Shown: positions 26,595-35,383, numbered from the stretch's first letter. The stretch is 64,000 nt of DNA from JAVBSX01 sp051660685 (GCA_051660685.1 JBOFQB010000068.1:1-64000), one strand, 5' to 3'. Numbers and translations are program-made. The notes: generated by a model not told the origin, from the sequence alone.

Positions 26595-26733
26595 CAGACA
26601 GCTAACAAGTTTGGTTTTTCGATTTGAACCGAGCCGGGTTGGACGGACTTGTTTTTACCACGAAACACACAAAAGACACGAAAAACCGTTTTTTGTGAGA
26701 TTTTCGTGACTTTCGTGATTTTCGTGGTTCAAA
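26595..26733. repeat. ACCACGAAA-type dispersed element, copy 1
   Basis: CAGACAGCTAACAAGTTTGG, then a unique-looking GC-richer block (GAACCGAGCCGGGTTGGACGG), then ACCACGAAACACACAAAAG with its partial inverse TTTCGTGATTTTCGTGGT. The same order of about 135 bp recurs at 58128-58262, so this is a mobile or duplicated unit. Confidence 0.8.
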
Positions 26734-26773
26734 AATGAAAATTGCTCCTTTTCGCGGAACTTGTTAACGGACT

Positions 26774-26811
26774 GCCCTATCCCCTATTCCCCAGTCCCTA
26801 TCCCCTACTCC
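26774..26811 (-). repeat. C-tract array adjoining the rnc stop codon
   Basis: CCCTATCCCCTATTCCCC-type units on the plus strand, ending at the minus-strand rnc stop; a G-tract on the rnc coding strand. Confidence 0.8.
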
Positions 26812-27516
26812 TCACTCTCCGCCCGAATAAGGGGCTTCTTCTCCGCGTAAAATGTACAGCACGTTTTCAGCAGCCCTTTGTTCCGCTTCCTTTTTGCTGT
26901 TGCCCCACGCTGATTGGAAAACGGTCGCCCCAATCCGAACCCCAACCCGAAAACATTTGTGATGATCCGGTCCCTCAATGTCCAGAATCCTATATTCAGG
27001 TGACATGTTGAAATCCCGTTGCACAACCTGCTGTAAAAGTGATTTGTAATTGTCCGGCTCCAATGTTTCCGAACACCGTTCTATTTCCGGGAAGAAAAAC
27101 CGATCAATAAAAATTCGGGCCGGTCTCAACCCCCCGTCCAAATAGATCGCCGCAATCAACGACTCAAGACAATTGGAAAGCATGGAAGGGGGTATTTTGG
27201 TGAAAGAACCGACTCCGCGACCAACGATGAGGAATTCGGCCAATCCAAGTTCTTTGCCGATTCGCAGACAGGTTGCCCGGCTGACGACGGATGATTTGAT
27301 TTTCGTCATGTCCCCTTCCCGACTTTCGGGAAACTGTTGGAACAATCGTTCACAGACAACAAAACCGAGCAGGGAATCGCCAAGAAACTCCATACGTTCG
27401 TTGGAACCCAAAGGAGTATCCGCCCCAGAAGTGTGAGTGAGGGCTTTTCTCAACAAATCCGGGTTTCTAAAATGGTATCCAATTGCGGATTGACACTTTT
27501 CCAAAGAAGATGTCAT
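26812..27516 (-). CDS. rnc: Ribonuclease III
   Basis: 234 residues. The catalytic signature NERMEFLGDSLLGFVV is at residues about 39-54, with the second metal site in NCLESLIAAIYLDGG near residue 120. A C-terminal double-stranded RNA-binding domain follows (about 155-230: NYKSLLQQVVQRDF, then WGNSKKEAEQRAAENVLY). RNase III cuts double-stranded RNA during rRNA processing and mRNA turnover. The many hairpin repeats in this genome could be its substrates when transcribed, which is inference. Length is normal and all catalytic acids are present. Confidence 0.96.
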   Translation of the reverse strand: MTSSLEKCQSAIGYHFRNPDLLRKALTHTSGADTPLGSNERMEFLGDSLLGFVVCERLFQQFPESREGDMTKIKSSVVSRATCLRIGKELGLAEFLIVGRGVGSFTKIPPSMLSNCLESLIAAIYLDGGLRPARIFIDRFFFPEIERCSETLEPDNYKSLLQQVVQRDFNMSPEYRILDIEGPDHHKCFRVGVRIGATVFQSAWGNSKKEAEQRAAENVLYILRGEEAPYSGGE

Positions 27517-27552
27517 TGTAGGGTCGGGAATGAGGGGACAATTGTTAGCATC

Positions 27553-27624
27553 CGTTTAGCCGCGATACAACGTATCGCGCGTCCAAAATCGCCAAAACAC
27601 GAGGAACGACGTTCCTCGGTCAAA
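27553..27624. repeat. REP-like hairpin pair, family 1
   Basis: CGTTTAGCCGCGATACAACG begins the first stem (CGCGATAC-AAC-GTATCGCG). After a linker the second stem is CGAGGAAC-GAC-GTTCCTCG, followed by GTCAAAT. Two stem types occur in one element. Confidence 0.84.
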
Positions 27625-27707
27625 TACAGAAGTCCTCCCGAACTTCTTTGAAAAAACCGGGAAAACCCAAAACAGACAATCCCAAAAGTCAAGGCAGGAC
27701 AGAGGGT

Positions 27708-28061
27708 TTAGGCCTCATCTTCTTCTACTTCGTCCTCATCCTCATATTCTTCCCATTCCTCCTCTTCCTCCTCCTCTTCTTCGTCTTCGTCTTCGTCTTC
27801 TACCTCTTCCCAATCATCCTCCTCATCCTCGTCCTCCTCATCCTCGTCCTCTTCGTCCCAGTCCTCATCCCAATCCTCCTCTTCTTCTTCGTCCCAATCC
27901 TCGTCCTCCTCATCTTCTTCGTCCCAATCTTCATCCTCATCATCACCGCGAGCAACAATAACGGCTCTCTGCGACGAAAAATCGGACAAATCACTATAAC
28001 CCCAAGATCGGGTTCGATTTCGCCCTACTGATTGCTCCGAAATTCTAAGTGTGGTTCTCAC
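27708..28061 (-). CDS. Small highly acidic protein
   Basis: 117 residues from a GTG at 28061, with GAGAGAGGA eight bases before it, which supports translation. The first 38 residues are ordinary and basic (MRTTLRISEQSVGRNRTRSW). From residue 40 on, nearly every residue is Asp or Glu with regular Trp/Tyr (WDEEDEEDEDWDEEEEEDW). It has no membrane segment and no known domain, and would be disordered. It could bind cations or basic partners, or mimic nucleic acid. Low complexity makes homology unreliable. The aromatic spacing of 3-10 residues argues against a pure DNA repeat artefact. Confidence 0.6.
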   Translation of the reverse strand: MRTTLRISEQSVGRNRTRSWGYSDLSDFSSQRAVIVARGDDEDEDWDEEDEEDEDWDEEEEEDWDEDWDEEDEDEEDEDEEDDWEEVEDEDEDEEEEEEEEEWEEYEDEDEVEEDEA

Positions 28062-28381
28062 GATTTGAATCCTCTCTCAATTGTGAATGTTACGCCTGTC
28101 AAAAACCAACCATTTGGCACGACAAACTGGTCCTTTGAACAAAAAAATGGAAAAAACGAAAAAAACAGAAAACTCAACCTTATTGTAGGTCAATCGGGAA
28201 TCAACGTCAATTATACCCGCTAAAACGATAAAATGGGAAAAACCCATAATGATTCATACTTTCGTCACGAAACCGCCAAAACTTCACCCTCTTTCGTGAA
28301 TTTCCTCAATAATGATTCGTCAGACTCGTCTTTTGCCGTTTTAGCGAACACGAGTATCGACATAAATTATCTTTTGTCGTT
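28062..28381. other. Spacer with a microduplication
   Basis: 320 bp without a gene. It contains an A-rich run (AAAAAAATGGAAAAAACG) near 28140, a short hairpin ATGGG-AAAAA-CCCAT near 28233, and the duplicated tail of the nucleoside hydrolase gene (listed separately). Confidence 0.5.
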
Positions 28382-28407
28382 TTAGCGAACGCGAGTGTCG
28401 GCATAAA
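28329..28407. repeat. Tandem duplication of the nucleoside hydrolase 3' end
   Basis: Two copies of about 38 bp, period 41 bp: 28329-28366 and 28370-28407. The second contains the last codons and stop of the hydrolase gene (YADTRVR and TAA read on the minus strand). The first is a diverged copy with six or so changes that still reads YVDTRVR and stop. Confidence 0.85.
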
Positions 28408-29326
28408 CCAGTCCCTGAATGATGTCGCGCAACACCTCTTCGGAATCAATCTGATCGACAACCCCCATGTTCAACCGCCAATCCCGAATCGGTCGTCGGT
28501 CAAAAACCGTCATCCCCCGCGTTACCAAACCGTCCGTCTCCACATCTCCCGCCATTTCCTGCACCGTACACAAAGTGGGACGCGTTGCAACCATGTAGGT
28601 CAGCAGATCGTGAATATGAATTCCCTCAAGGGCATAACTCTGACGATAGGCGCGGAAACCGGGTATTAAAATCCGACGCAAAAACGCCCCTAATTTTGTT
28701 TCTTCGGACGGAAGTTGAGACAAATGACCAAGCGTCAACATGATAGGATTTGTCACGTCAAGAGGAACCAGTATTTTCGTGCAAAGAGCGTTCAACACCA
28801 ATTTGGCGGCGTTGGGGTCACAATACATATTGAACTCAGCAACGGGGGTAATATTTCCTGGTCCGTTGACGCAACCTCCTTGAATGACAAGATGATCGAT
28901 CAATTGCGGCAATTCGGGATCACGTTGAAAGGCGCGAGCAACATTGGTCAACGGCCCAAGAGCAACGACGGTCACCATTTCGGGCGCACTCCGAACGGCG
29001 TCACAAATCACCTTTTCAGCCGGATGTTGGGTCCGCAATTCTGCAACCGGCAATGCTGTCCCGCAAAGACCGTCAATTCCATGAACATGTCGTGCATCAA
29101 CCAGCAAACCTTGTTCAGGTGCTGCACCAATACCGATTCGGGGGAGACGGGGGGGGTCGAGAAATTCGAGAATTGCTTGCAGATTTTTTGCGGCGAGAGC
29201 GGGCGGAACATTACCCCCGACCGAGGTAACGGCTAACACTTCGACTTCGGGGTCGAACAGTGCAATACTGAGCACCATTGCGTCGACAAAACCGGGGTCA
29301 ACATCAAGGACAATTTTTCTCGGCAT
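28382..29326 (-). CDS. Nucleoside hydrolase (IUNH family)
   Basis: 314 residues. It resembles inosine-uridine-type ribohydrolases, which split nucleosides into base and ribose. The N-terminal signature reads LDVDPGFVDAM where the family has DxDPGxDDA: the first Asp of the DD pair (residue 14) is Val, while Asp8, Asp10 and Asp15 remain. Other family segments are present: VTSVGGN, HGIDGLCG, VVALGPLTNVA, VIQGGCVNGPGNITPVAEFNMYCDPNAA, and a C-terminal HIHDLLTYMVA. The changed Asp normally contacts the ribose, so activity or substrate may differ. Confidence 0.9.
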   Translation of the reverse strand: MPRKIVLDVDPGFVDAMVLSIALFDPEVEVLAVTSVGGNVPPALAAKNLQAILEFLDPPRLPRIGIGAAPEQGLLVDARHVHGIDGLCGTALPVAELRTQHPAEKVICDAVRSAPEMVTVVALGPLTNVARAFQRDPELPQLIDHLVIQGGCVNGPGNITPVAEFNMYCDPNAAKLVLNALCTKILVPLDVTNPIMLTLGHLSQLPSEETKLGAFLRRILIPGFRAYRQSYALEGIHIHDLLTYMVATRPTLCTVQEMAGDVETDGLVTRGMTVFDRRPIRDWRLNMGVVDQIDSEEVLRDIIQGLVYADTRVR

Positions 29327-29435
29327 CTTTTCTGTCAGACAAAGGGATCATTTCTGCGAAAACCTCAAAACAGCAAAAAGCGCGGTCCTTCCATCTTCAT
29401 TTTTTCTTGAGCCGACCGATTGCTTTCTCTTCCTC

Positions 29436-29464
29436 ATTGTATCACCTGCCAAAGAAAATGTCTA
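29436..29464 (-). promoter_or_regulatory. Candidate promoter of the nucleoside hydrolase gene
   Basis: On the minus strand TAGACA (29464-29459), a 17-bp spacer and TACAAT (29441-29436), about 100 bp before the start codon. Confidence 0.5.
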
Positions 29465-29560
29465 CAGAAATTTTGACCAGTTGAAATAACTTTTCCGTCT
29501 GCAAAAAAATGCTCCCCCCTAACTTCTAAATTCTTTGACCTTTACCGCACGCAGACCCCA

Positions 29561-30073
29561 TCACTCAACATCTGCATCAGTCGCTAACGGAACGCTTATT
29601 GGAATGTCTTCATTCGGCTCATCCCTTTCAGCCGATACTTCATTGAAAGCCTCGTCAACAGACTTATCTTTATGGCAAATGTCGATGATGCTTGAAAAGT
29701 AATGATTACAACTTAACAGAGCGACTTGCGTTGCACGTCGGATAAGCAGCGTAGTCAAAGCTATGCCCTCTGCATCAATAAAACATCGGTAACGAACCTC
29801 TCCATCACTGACATCCATCTCAAAATTGCCCCTCTTACTCTGATAATTGACACGGTTCAGAAAATCCGCGACGACAACTCGACGTGGCTCAGGAACCGTA
29901 AGAGGAGGGATAGCAAGAGTGAGAAGGTCTTGAGTGTCGTCATTCGCAGCCCAGATCACCCGCACTGTACCACATTCTATCCTAAAGTGGGCATCATAGA
30001 CGCCCGTTTCTAATCGAGTATACTTAATCTCATCTTCTTGCAAATAATTTTCCAACGCTGAAATGACACTCAT
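29561..30073 (-). CDS. YbjN-domain protein
   Basis: 170 residues. GGGAG stands nine bases before the ATG. The body (about residues 1-130) matches the YbjN-like fold: SALENYLQEDEIKYTRLETGVYDAHF, RVIWAANDDTQDLLTLAIPP, RRVVVADFLNRVNYQSKRGNFEMDVSDGEVRYRCFID. YbjN-type domains are related to type III secretion chaperones, and their roles are poorly known. The last 35 residues are acidic. It is the last of three minus-strand genes, 134 bp after the unknown gene at 30208, and may have its own promoter. Confidence 0.78.
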   Translation of the reverse strand: MSVISALENYLQEDEIKYTRLETGVYDAHFRIECGTVRVIWAANDDTQDLLTLAIPPLTVPEPRRVVVADFLNRVNYQSKRGNFEMDVSDGEVRYRCFIDAEGIALTTLLIRRATQVALLSCNHYFSSIIDICHKDKSVDEAFNEVSAERDEPNEDIPISVPLATDADVE

Positions 30074-30207
30074 TTTTTTCTCCCTTTATTTTCCGCACAT
30101 CGCGGAGTGGTTGACACGCTTGGCATTCATGTGTTTAGAATATTAAAGTCGTGGAATGGTTTCGTAAGTCGTTATTAATAATGTCACATTCACTTAATTT
30201 GACTTAC

Positions 30208-31380
30208 TCACATATATTTTCGTCTTTTCGAAGTATCCCTTGTATTCACAAACGAGTTTAGATGCCCTTTGACATCGGGTAACATACGTTCCGTTTTTGC
30301 GGGCATCCCTCGGTACTGTTTTTTTTCAGTCATGCTCTTTTTCCATGTCCATGACATCTCCTTTTCAGTTAGTTGTTGCTTATCCGAGGATAAAATCGCG
30401 GCTGTCTTGGCCTCATCGTTTAACGCGGCTGGGGGCGATTTCATAGTTGGAAATTTTATGGGTTGGGGCGACAAATGGACTGAAACTTTATCATATAGAG
30501 CATTCGCTTCTTTCAAAAGATATTTCAAGCTGGTACATATGGAAACAACGAACACACTTTCCAACAGACGCACTCTCTCCTGCTTCCACCATACTTTATC
30601 AAACTCGCTCCCGATACCTGCCTTTCTTCCATAGTCTTCCGCCCACCAAGAAAGTCCTTCCCAGTCCTCTTCATCCCAGGATTCATTACCATCCATGAGC
30701 AAAAAATAGGGCAAGTATTTTTTGACCAGTTCAGGGGTCGGCGCAATCCTAAGCAGGCAAGCATAATCATCCCTTATGGAATCTCGCGCCTTTTCATCAA
30801 TGGGACATAACAATCGTCGCCCGCATGATGTATTCTTCCAATTTGTATTTACTTCTTTTAACTCATTGCCGATTCGATCCGTTGTTGAGTAAGAAGAAAA
30901 AAAGATTAACCCAGCTCGTCTCATCTTTTTCTGAACGCAGACTTCGTATTGTTTACAAATGCCTTTACAAATACAGGTCCGTTCGGCATCCGAAAGTAAA
31001 TAGTAGGTATACCCTTTTCTGTATCGAGCCGTTGAATTTGACTTGAGCGATTCATCAATGGTACGGACTAGCTCGGGAAACTCTTTCTTCAATTCATCGG
31101 AAATATAAAGTAGTGTATACCCACGTTTATTCTGTTCTTCTTCATTCCCCTCAAATTTGGCATCCTCTTCTGTCCCGGGAAAGTCAATCGGTTCATCAAA
31201 CCCTACAATACACCCGACTTCAACGGAATTATCGAACAATTCTTTGCTAAAACGGTAACTATCATAGGCACCAAATTCAAAATAAGACCCGTCACTGGCC
31301 AATATCGGCGTTGTTAGCCCCATTTTCAAAAGCGGAAACTGTGTCGCACCAACAACTTGATAAACTTTTTTTTCTGTCAT
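30208..31380 (-). CDS. Unknown protein, second gene of an unrecognised pair
   Basis: 390 residues that I do not recognise. No signal peptide or membrane segment. The first 90 residues look like a beta-rich domain (VYQVVGATQFPLLKMGLTTPIL). A cysteine cluster CICKGICKQYEVC near residue 135 could bind metal. A Trp/Asp/Glu-rich segment follows (DEEDWEGLSWWAEDYGRKAG), and the last 60 residues are basic and Lys/Arg-rich. Base usage is more AT-rich than the housekeeping genes. It starts 22 bp after the stop of the gene at 31403, so the two are probably one transcript. Confidence 0.72.
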   Translation of the reverse strand: MTEKKVYQVVGATQFPLLKMGLTTPILASDGSYFEFGAYDSYRFSKELFDNSVEVGCIVGFDEPIDFPGTEEDAKFEGNEEEQNKRGYTLLYISDELKKEFPELVRTIDESLKSNSTARYRKGYTYYLLSDAERTCICKGICKQYEVCVQKKMRRAGLIFFSSYSTTDRIGNELKEVNTNWKNTSCGRRLLCPIDEKARDSIRDDYACLLRIAPTPELVKKYLPYFLLMDGNESWDEEDWEGLSWWAEDYGRKAGIGSEFDKVWWKQERVRLLESVFVVSICTSLKYLLKEANALYDKVSVHLSPQPIKFPTMKSPPAALNDEAKTAAILSSDKQQLTEKEMSWTWKKSMTEKKQYRGMPAKTERMLPDVKGHLNSFVNTRDTSKRRKYM

Positions 31381-31402
31381 GACTGTCTCTTATCTATGAA
31401 TT

Positions 31403-32254
31403 CTATGCATACATCCTAGCCTTGTCGCCTGCATACTTACTAATCACACGAATAAAAACGATATTGTACCGACTGGAAAGTCGCCGTAACGCACCACTTT
31501 TGAACTGCAACTCATCGGGAATAACGAATTCCCCCATTGGTGTTGTTCCTTTAAGAGGAACAGGTAATGGCTGAAAACACCGGACCTCAAAAGCAAGATT
31601 GCGTCTATCTCCAGAGTGTTGGCAGACCCAATGACCATCAAGATTGATAGGTTGTCGTTCAGAAGGGGATGTTGGAAACATCCAAGCAACATAAGTGCTT
31701 ACAGAACCGAAGTATGTTTCAATGTAGGACGAGGCATAACGCAGAGTCGGTTCCAAGCCCTCACTCGAGTGCGCCCTAACATAATCCGCGCAATCGGTAT
31801 ATTCGGCCTTTTCAGAACCACCTATTGTTGTCAAGTTATTGTGAACATACCTGCCCAACGCCGAACTTTGGGCAACAATCCCGCCCGTGTCTGTCGGAGT
31901 TCCGCGAAGAGACACTGTCGCCAAGTAATCTGCCTCGATCCACAGAAAACTCGAAAACTCCACCGTTTTGACTTTTTTGCCATTCTGAGTATACTCAAAA
32001 GGAAAGAGGTATCCTAAATATAGGTAGAAAGCAGGTTGCTCTTGTAGAGGCTCACAAAGCACGTCACAAGCATTTCGAAACCGTCTCTCCCCTTGCTCAT
32101 CAGGCTGTAGGACCTTCAAAACCCGTTTCCGAGTTCGCTCAAGACCCTCATCATGACCGGATGCTTCTTGTGGTATCGGTTCCGTGCGCAGAAGATGAAA
32201 TAATGGAAGCCGCACTTCTGTTGTATAGTTCGTGAGTCTCTCAGGTGTGTGCAT
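31403..32254 (-). CDS. Unknown protein, first gene of an unrecognised pair
   Basis: 283 residues from the ATG at 32254, chosen because GGAGAGAGG is directly upstream; the frame is open to 32302 without a ribosome site. No signal peptide or membrane helix is evident. The protein is mixed alpha/beta with several aromatic strands (AFYLYLGYLFPFEYTQNG, SSYIETYFGSVSTYVAWMF) and a C-terminal RRLSSRYNIVFIRVISKYAG. I see no catalytic motif and do not recognise the family. It heads a minus-strand run with the genes at 30208 and 29561. Confidence 0.72.
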   Translation of the reverse strand: MHTPERLTNYTTEVRLPLFHLLRTEPIPQEASGHDEGLERTRKRVLKVLQPDEQGERRFRNACDVLCEPLQEQPAFYLYLGYLFPFEYTQNGKKVKTVEFSSFLWIEADYLATVSLRGTPTDTGGIVAQSSALGRYVHNNLTTIGGSEKAEYTDCADYVRAHSSEGLEPTLRYASSYIETYFGSVSTYVAWMFPTSPSERQPINLDGHWVCQHSGDRRNLAFEVRCFQPLPVPLKGTTPMGEFVIPDELQFKSGALRRLSSRYNIVFIRVISKYAGDKARMYA

Positions 32255-32711
32255 CCTCTCTCCTTTTTTCAACCAAAGCTTGCTCCAGCAACTCAAAGTC
32301 AACGCCGTCTATGCCCAAAATCGGGGCAATTATTCCCCTAGATGACCAAAATCGCCCAACACTCCCGCCAATTCTACATCATGAAATGACATATTACGAT
32401 GTAGGGTAGAAATTTTACCTTTTCGCCTAACCGTTGATTCTCATGCAAATCGTTTTTCGGTTTTTTTTCGACCAATTTCTCGCGGGTCATTCAAAGAAGA
32501 CCAAACCCGAAAGAGGCAACAGTCTAACAAAATTTTCCATGTCTGTCCAGATCATCTTCCGATAAGTTGAAAACATGAAAACTTGTCTTTCGTTCAGAAG
32601 ATCGTAGATTTTGGCTAAAATTGATGAAGAGGCAAACACGATGCAAGCAGAACGTAAAAGGAACGTGTTTTCCCGAAATCACGACTAAACGCGCCGAACA
32701 TTCTTCTGCGG
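32255..32711. other. Spacer without a gene
   Basis: 457 bp upstream of the unknown pair. No coding frame is credible. It holds AT-rich stretches near 32400 and 32580 suited to promoters, and a decayed REP-like copy at its end. Confidence 0.5.
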
Positions 32712-32717
32712 TTAAAC
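32685..32717. repeat. Decayed REP-like copy, family 1
   Basis: CTAAACGCGCCGAACATTCT then TCTGCGGTTAAAC: flanks are intact but the stem has several mismatches. Confidence 0.5.
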
Positions 32718-35225
32718 ATTATCGTCTTCCTCTCGTTCTTGCGAATCCACTTCAATGATCCAAGCTAAACGGCCTAACAATCGGTAATACACGATTCGGG
32801 TCGTGATTCCATACAGACAGATTCCGCTCCAGATGTAGAAGGTGATCGATTCATTCGCCGGAAATAACCCGTTTTCCGCAATCAAAAAAGCCAATCCGCC
32901 CAATGCAAGGGCAAACGGACTTGCAAGAAAATAGAACACCAACCAAGAGCGCGGAATTCGGAACCAACTGCCAAGAATGTTCGTTGAAACAGGAAGATGA
33001 CTTACACTTTGATCGGCAAAGGACAGGAAAATGACCGGATAGAATATCCAAAGTGAAGTAATGACACAAGCGAGAAACAGTGTTTCAACCACTTTCCCCT
33101 CAACAAGTCCCGTCGATGTCAGAACCGTTGGAACAATTGGCAAAAAGACCTCTTCAAAGAACAAATCACCTCCTCCAACGGTTTGGATTGCCAGATTACT
33201 TAATGTCCATACCACATAACCGGGCATAACGGCGAGGATTCCATACGCAAAGGTTTTAACGGCAATCACCAAACCGCCAAAAAGGGAGAAACCAAGTTCC
33301 AGCTCCAGTGTATCATCTCCGTTTGCGGTCGCTCCAAAATAGGTTTCACTCATCTGGGCAACCAATGCAATCCAAACAACAAGGAAAACGGACGCAACCC
33401 CAAGAGGAAACAGACTCGCTGCTAAAACGACTGAGGGACCTGATCCGGGTGAAGGGGCGAGCATACTAAAAATAATAACGGGGAAGATACAGAGCAGAAT
33501 CGATAAAACAAGATTCATGCGAAACGGACTTGTTCCAAGAGGTCGGAAAAAATGATGCAAAAACGGATGTCGGGGCAATTCATTTTTGGGATACAGAATC
33601 GCTGCAACTTCACGCGCAGTCAACGGACTTCCGTCTTTATGCCGTCTCGAACGGGCTTTACCGGTTCCAACAAGAGCATCAATATGACCTTTGTTTCGTT
33701 TTCGATCCCGGACAATCCCCTCAAGTGTAAAGGAGGATGCAACTTTTCGGGTCGATTCGTTCGATTCCAGAACCGATTGATCGCCCGTTTGTTGCCCCTT
33801 TTGACTCTCGGCAAGCGGAACGGCAAGAGAGACAGATTTCCGATATTCTTCCCGGGCCAAATCGGGAAACAGCAAATCATCCCGAATCGGTCCTGAATCA
33901 CGGAAATCGGCATGATGAACGGAACCCCCAACAGTCCGGTAATCGACCCCATAATTGATTTTTGCCGCACTAACGACAGAGGGCGCACTTAAATCGTACT
34001 CCGAACCAACCGGTTCGGGCGTGAATCGTTCTTCTTCTCGAACCGCTTTGACTTCATTGGGTGTTTCACAGTCAGGACAAACCTTGAATTGGCCGATTTC
34101 CGATTCTTTTGCATACATTCGGGTTTCGCAGACCCGACAAACAACCGGGATTAACCGTTCCTGATTCGTCCCCCCCCTTTTTTTGTCTCCTTGCTCTTTT
34201 CCCGCTCTTTGTCTCTTTGCCGTTAAATCAATGTTTTCAACCGCCTGAATGTGCTCCGTCGCTTCAATGTCCTCTGTCGCCTCAATGTTCCCCGTTTGGG
34301 CAATGTTCCCCGTCCCCTCAATGTTCTCCGTTTCGGCAATGTCTTTGTCGTTCTCTGCGTCTTTTGTCCCAAAATAGGTTGCTCCTTCAAACGAAACGGC
34401 AGACGGTTCCCTTTTTTGCGGCTTTTCAGGCCGAATGACCCGGGTTTCCCGATTACAATCGGGACAGGTCAGCATTTGACCAATCTGCGAATCATCAGCC
34501 CACATCATGGTGCTGCAAAGTGAGCAGTAAACCGGGAATTGATCCCGCCTTTTCCAGATCGGTACTTCTTTCTTCACTTTTTGGGGACCGCGCTCTTGCG
34601 CGTTTTCCCCACTTTTCTGCCGCTTACTTCCAATCTTTTCCTGCTTTTCCTGTTTGTCTAAACTTCCTATTCCGTTCAAATCAACAGACAAGGCCCAATC
34701 CAGACCAACTTCATCGTCCAAATCGTCATCTTCGGTATTGTCGTCATTTTCATCTGAATTGACATCAGAAAGACCATAAACCTCAATTGACTTGCCAAAT
34801 CCCTCCATTTTTGTGTCCGCCAAATGACCACTTGAATGTTTTGGATTCGGGGTCAAAAGCTCGGGAACAAAGATTTCCGCCTCACATTCAGGACAATTCA
34901 TTGCTTGCCCTTTTTCCTCCTCCTTGAAAACGGCAAGATTGGTCCGGCAAATGGGACAGTGAAACGAACCAATTGGCTGTAAATGGTCCAATTCCTCAAC
35001 ATCAACCGGTTTGGCGTTGACGGTGTACAATTCGGCTTCACAGACGGTTTCCCTCGTACTTTGTAAAGGGACAACGACGTCAAAGAAGCAATAAGGGCAA
35101 CGAACTCGGGTTTCCGCCATACTTGCTGCAATTCGAAGAGGGTGCATACAGCGAGTACACCGAAACCGTATGATATCGGTTTTGGGGAGCAGCGGATCAG
35201 CAACGGGAAAATCGTGTTCTTGCAT
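32712..35225 (-). CDS. Multi-zinc-ribbon membrane protein
   Basis: 837 residues from the ATG at 35225 (MQEHDF). Four zinc-ribbon-like units occur in the N-terminal 430 residues, each two CxxC pairs: CTRC/CPYC at 23-46, CPIC/CPEC at 90-114, then CSLC/CPDC and CRVC/CPDC. They are spaced by acidic or Glu/Asn/Ile-rich disordered linkers, one with an ENIEATEDIEATEH-like repeat. A C-terminal domain from about residue 590 has six hydrophobic helices. Planctomycetes often have such ribbon-plus-membrane proteins; their role is unknown. No protease or kinase domain is present. A membrane-tethered binder of nucleic acid or protein is possible. Confidence 0.83.
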   Translation of the reverse strand: MQEHDFPVADPLLPKTDIIRFRCTRCMHPLRIAASMAETRVRCPYCFFDVVVPLQSTRETVCEAELYTVNAKPVDVEELDHLQPIGSFHCPICRTNLAVFKEEEKGQAMNCPECEAEIFVPELLTPNPKHSSGHLADTKMEGFGKSIEVYGLSDVNSDENDDNTEDDDLDDEVGLDWALSVDLNGIGSLDKQEKQEKIGSKRQKSGENAQERGPQKVKKEVPIWKRRDQFPVYCSLCSTMMWADDSQIGQMLTCPDCNRETRVIRPEKPQKREPSAVSFEGATYFGTKDAENDKDIAETENIEGTGNIAQTGNIEATEDIEATEHIQAVENIDLTAKRQRAGKEQGDKKRGGTNQERLIPVVCRVCETRMYAKESEIGQFKVCPDCETPNEVKAVREEERFTPEPVGSEYDLSAPSVVSAAKINYGVDYRTVGGSVHHADFRDSGPIRDDLLFPDLAREEYRKSVSLAVPLAESQKGQQTGDQSVLESNESTRKVASSFTLEGIVRDRKRNKGHIDALVGTGKARSRRHKDGSPLTAREVAAILYPKNELPRHPFLHHFFRPLGTSPFRMNLVLSILLCIFPVIIFSMLAPSPGSGPSVVLAASLFPLGVASVFLVVWIALVAQMSETYFGATANGDDTLELELGFSLFGGLVIAVKTFAYGILAVMPGYVVWTLSNLAIQTVGGGDLFFEEVFLPIVPTVLTSTGLVEGKVVETLFLACVITSLWIFYPVIFLSFADQSVSHLPVSTNILGSWFRIPRSWLVFYFLASPFALALGGLAFLIAENGLFPANESITFYIWSGICLYGITTRIVYYRLLGRLAWIIEVDSQEREEDDNV

Positions 35226-35299
35226 AACTCGTCCAAAAAACCTATTACAAGAAAGCTGACGAAAACGAAATCTACAAGAAGCATAGCACAATCGGGGCG

Positions 35300-35359
35300 A
35301 AAAAAAACCGTTCTGCTTCTTTTTGGAACCTTATTTCAGTCCCAAAACCAACAGAACGG
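35300..35359 (-). terminator. Rho-independent-type terminator of tRNA-Ser
   Basis: On the minus strand CCGTTCTG (35359-35352) pairs with CAGAACGG (35315-35308) and is followed by eight T. The loop is long (36 nt). It lies 25 bp downstream of the tRNA. Confidence 0.75.
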
Positions 35360-35383
35360 CATTCTTTTCGACTTTTTCTCGAG

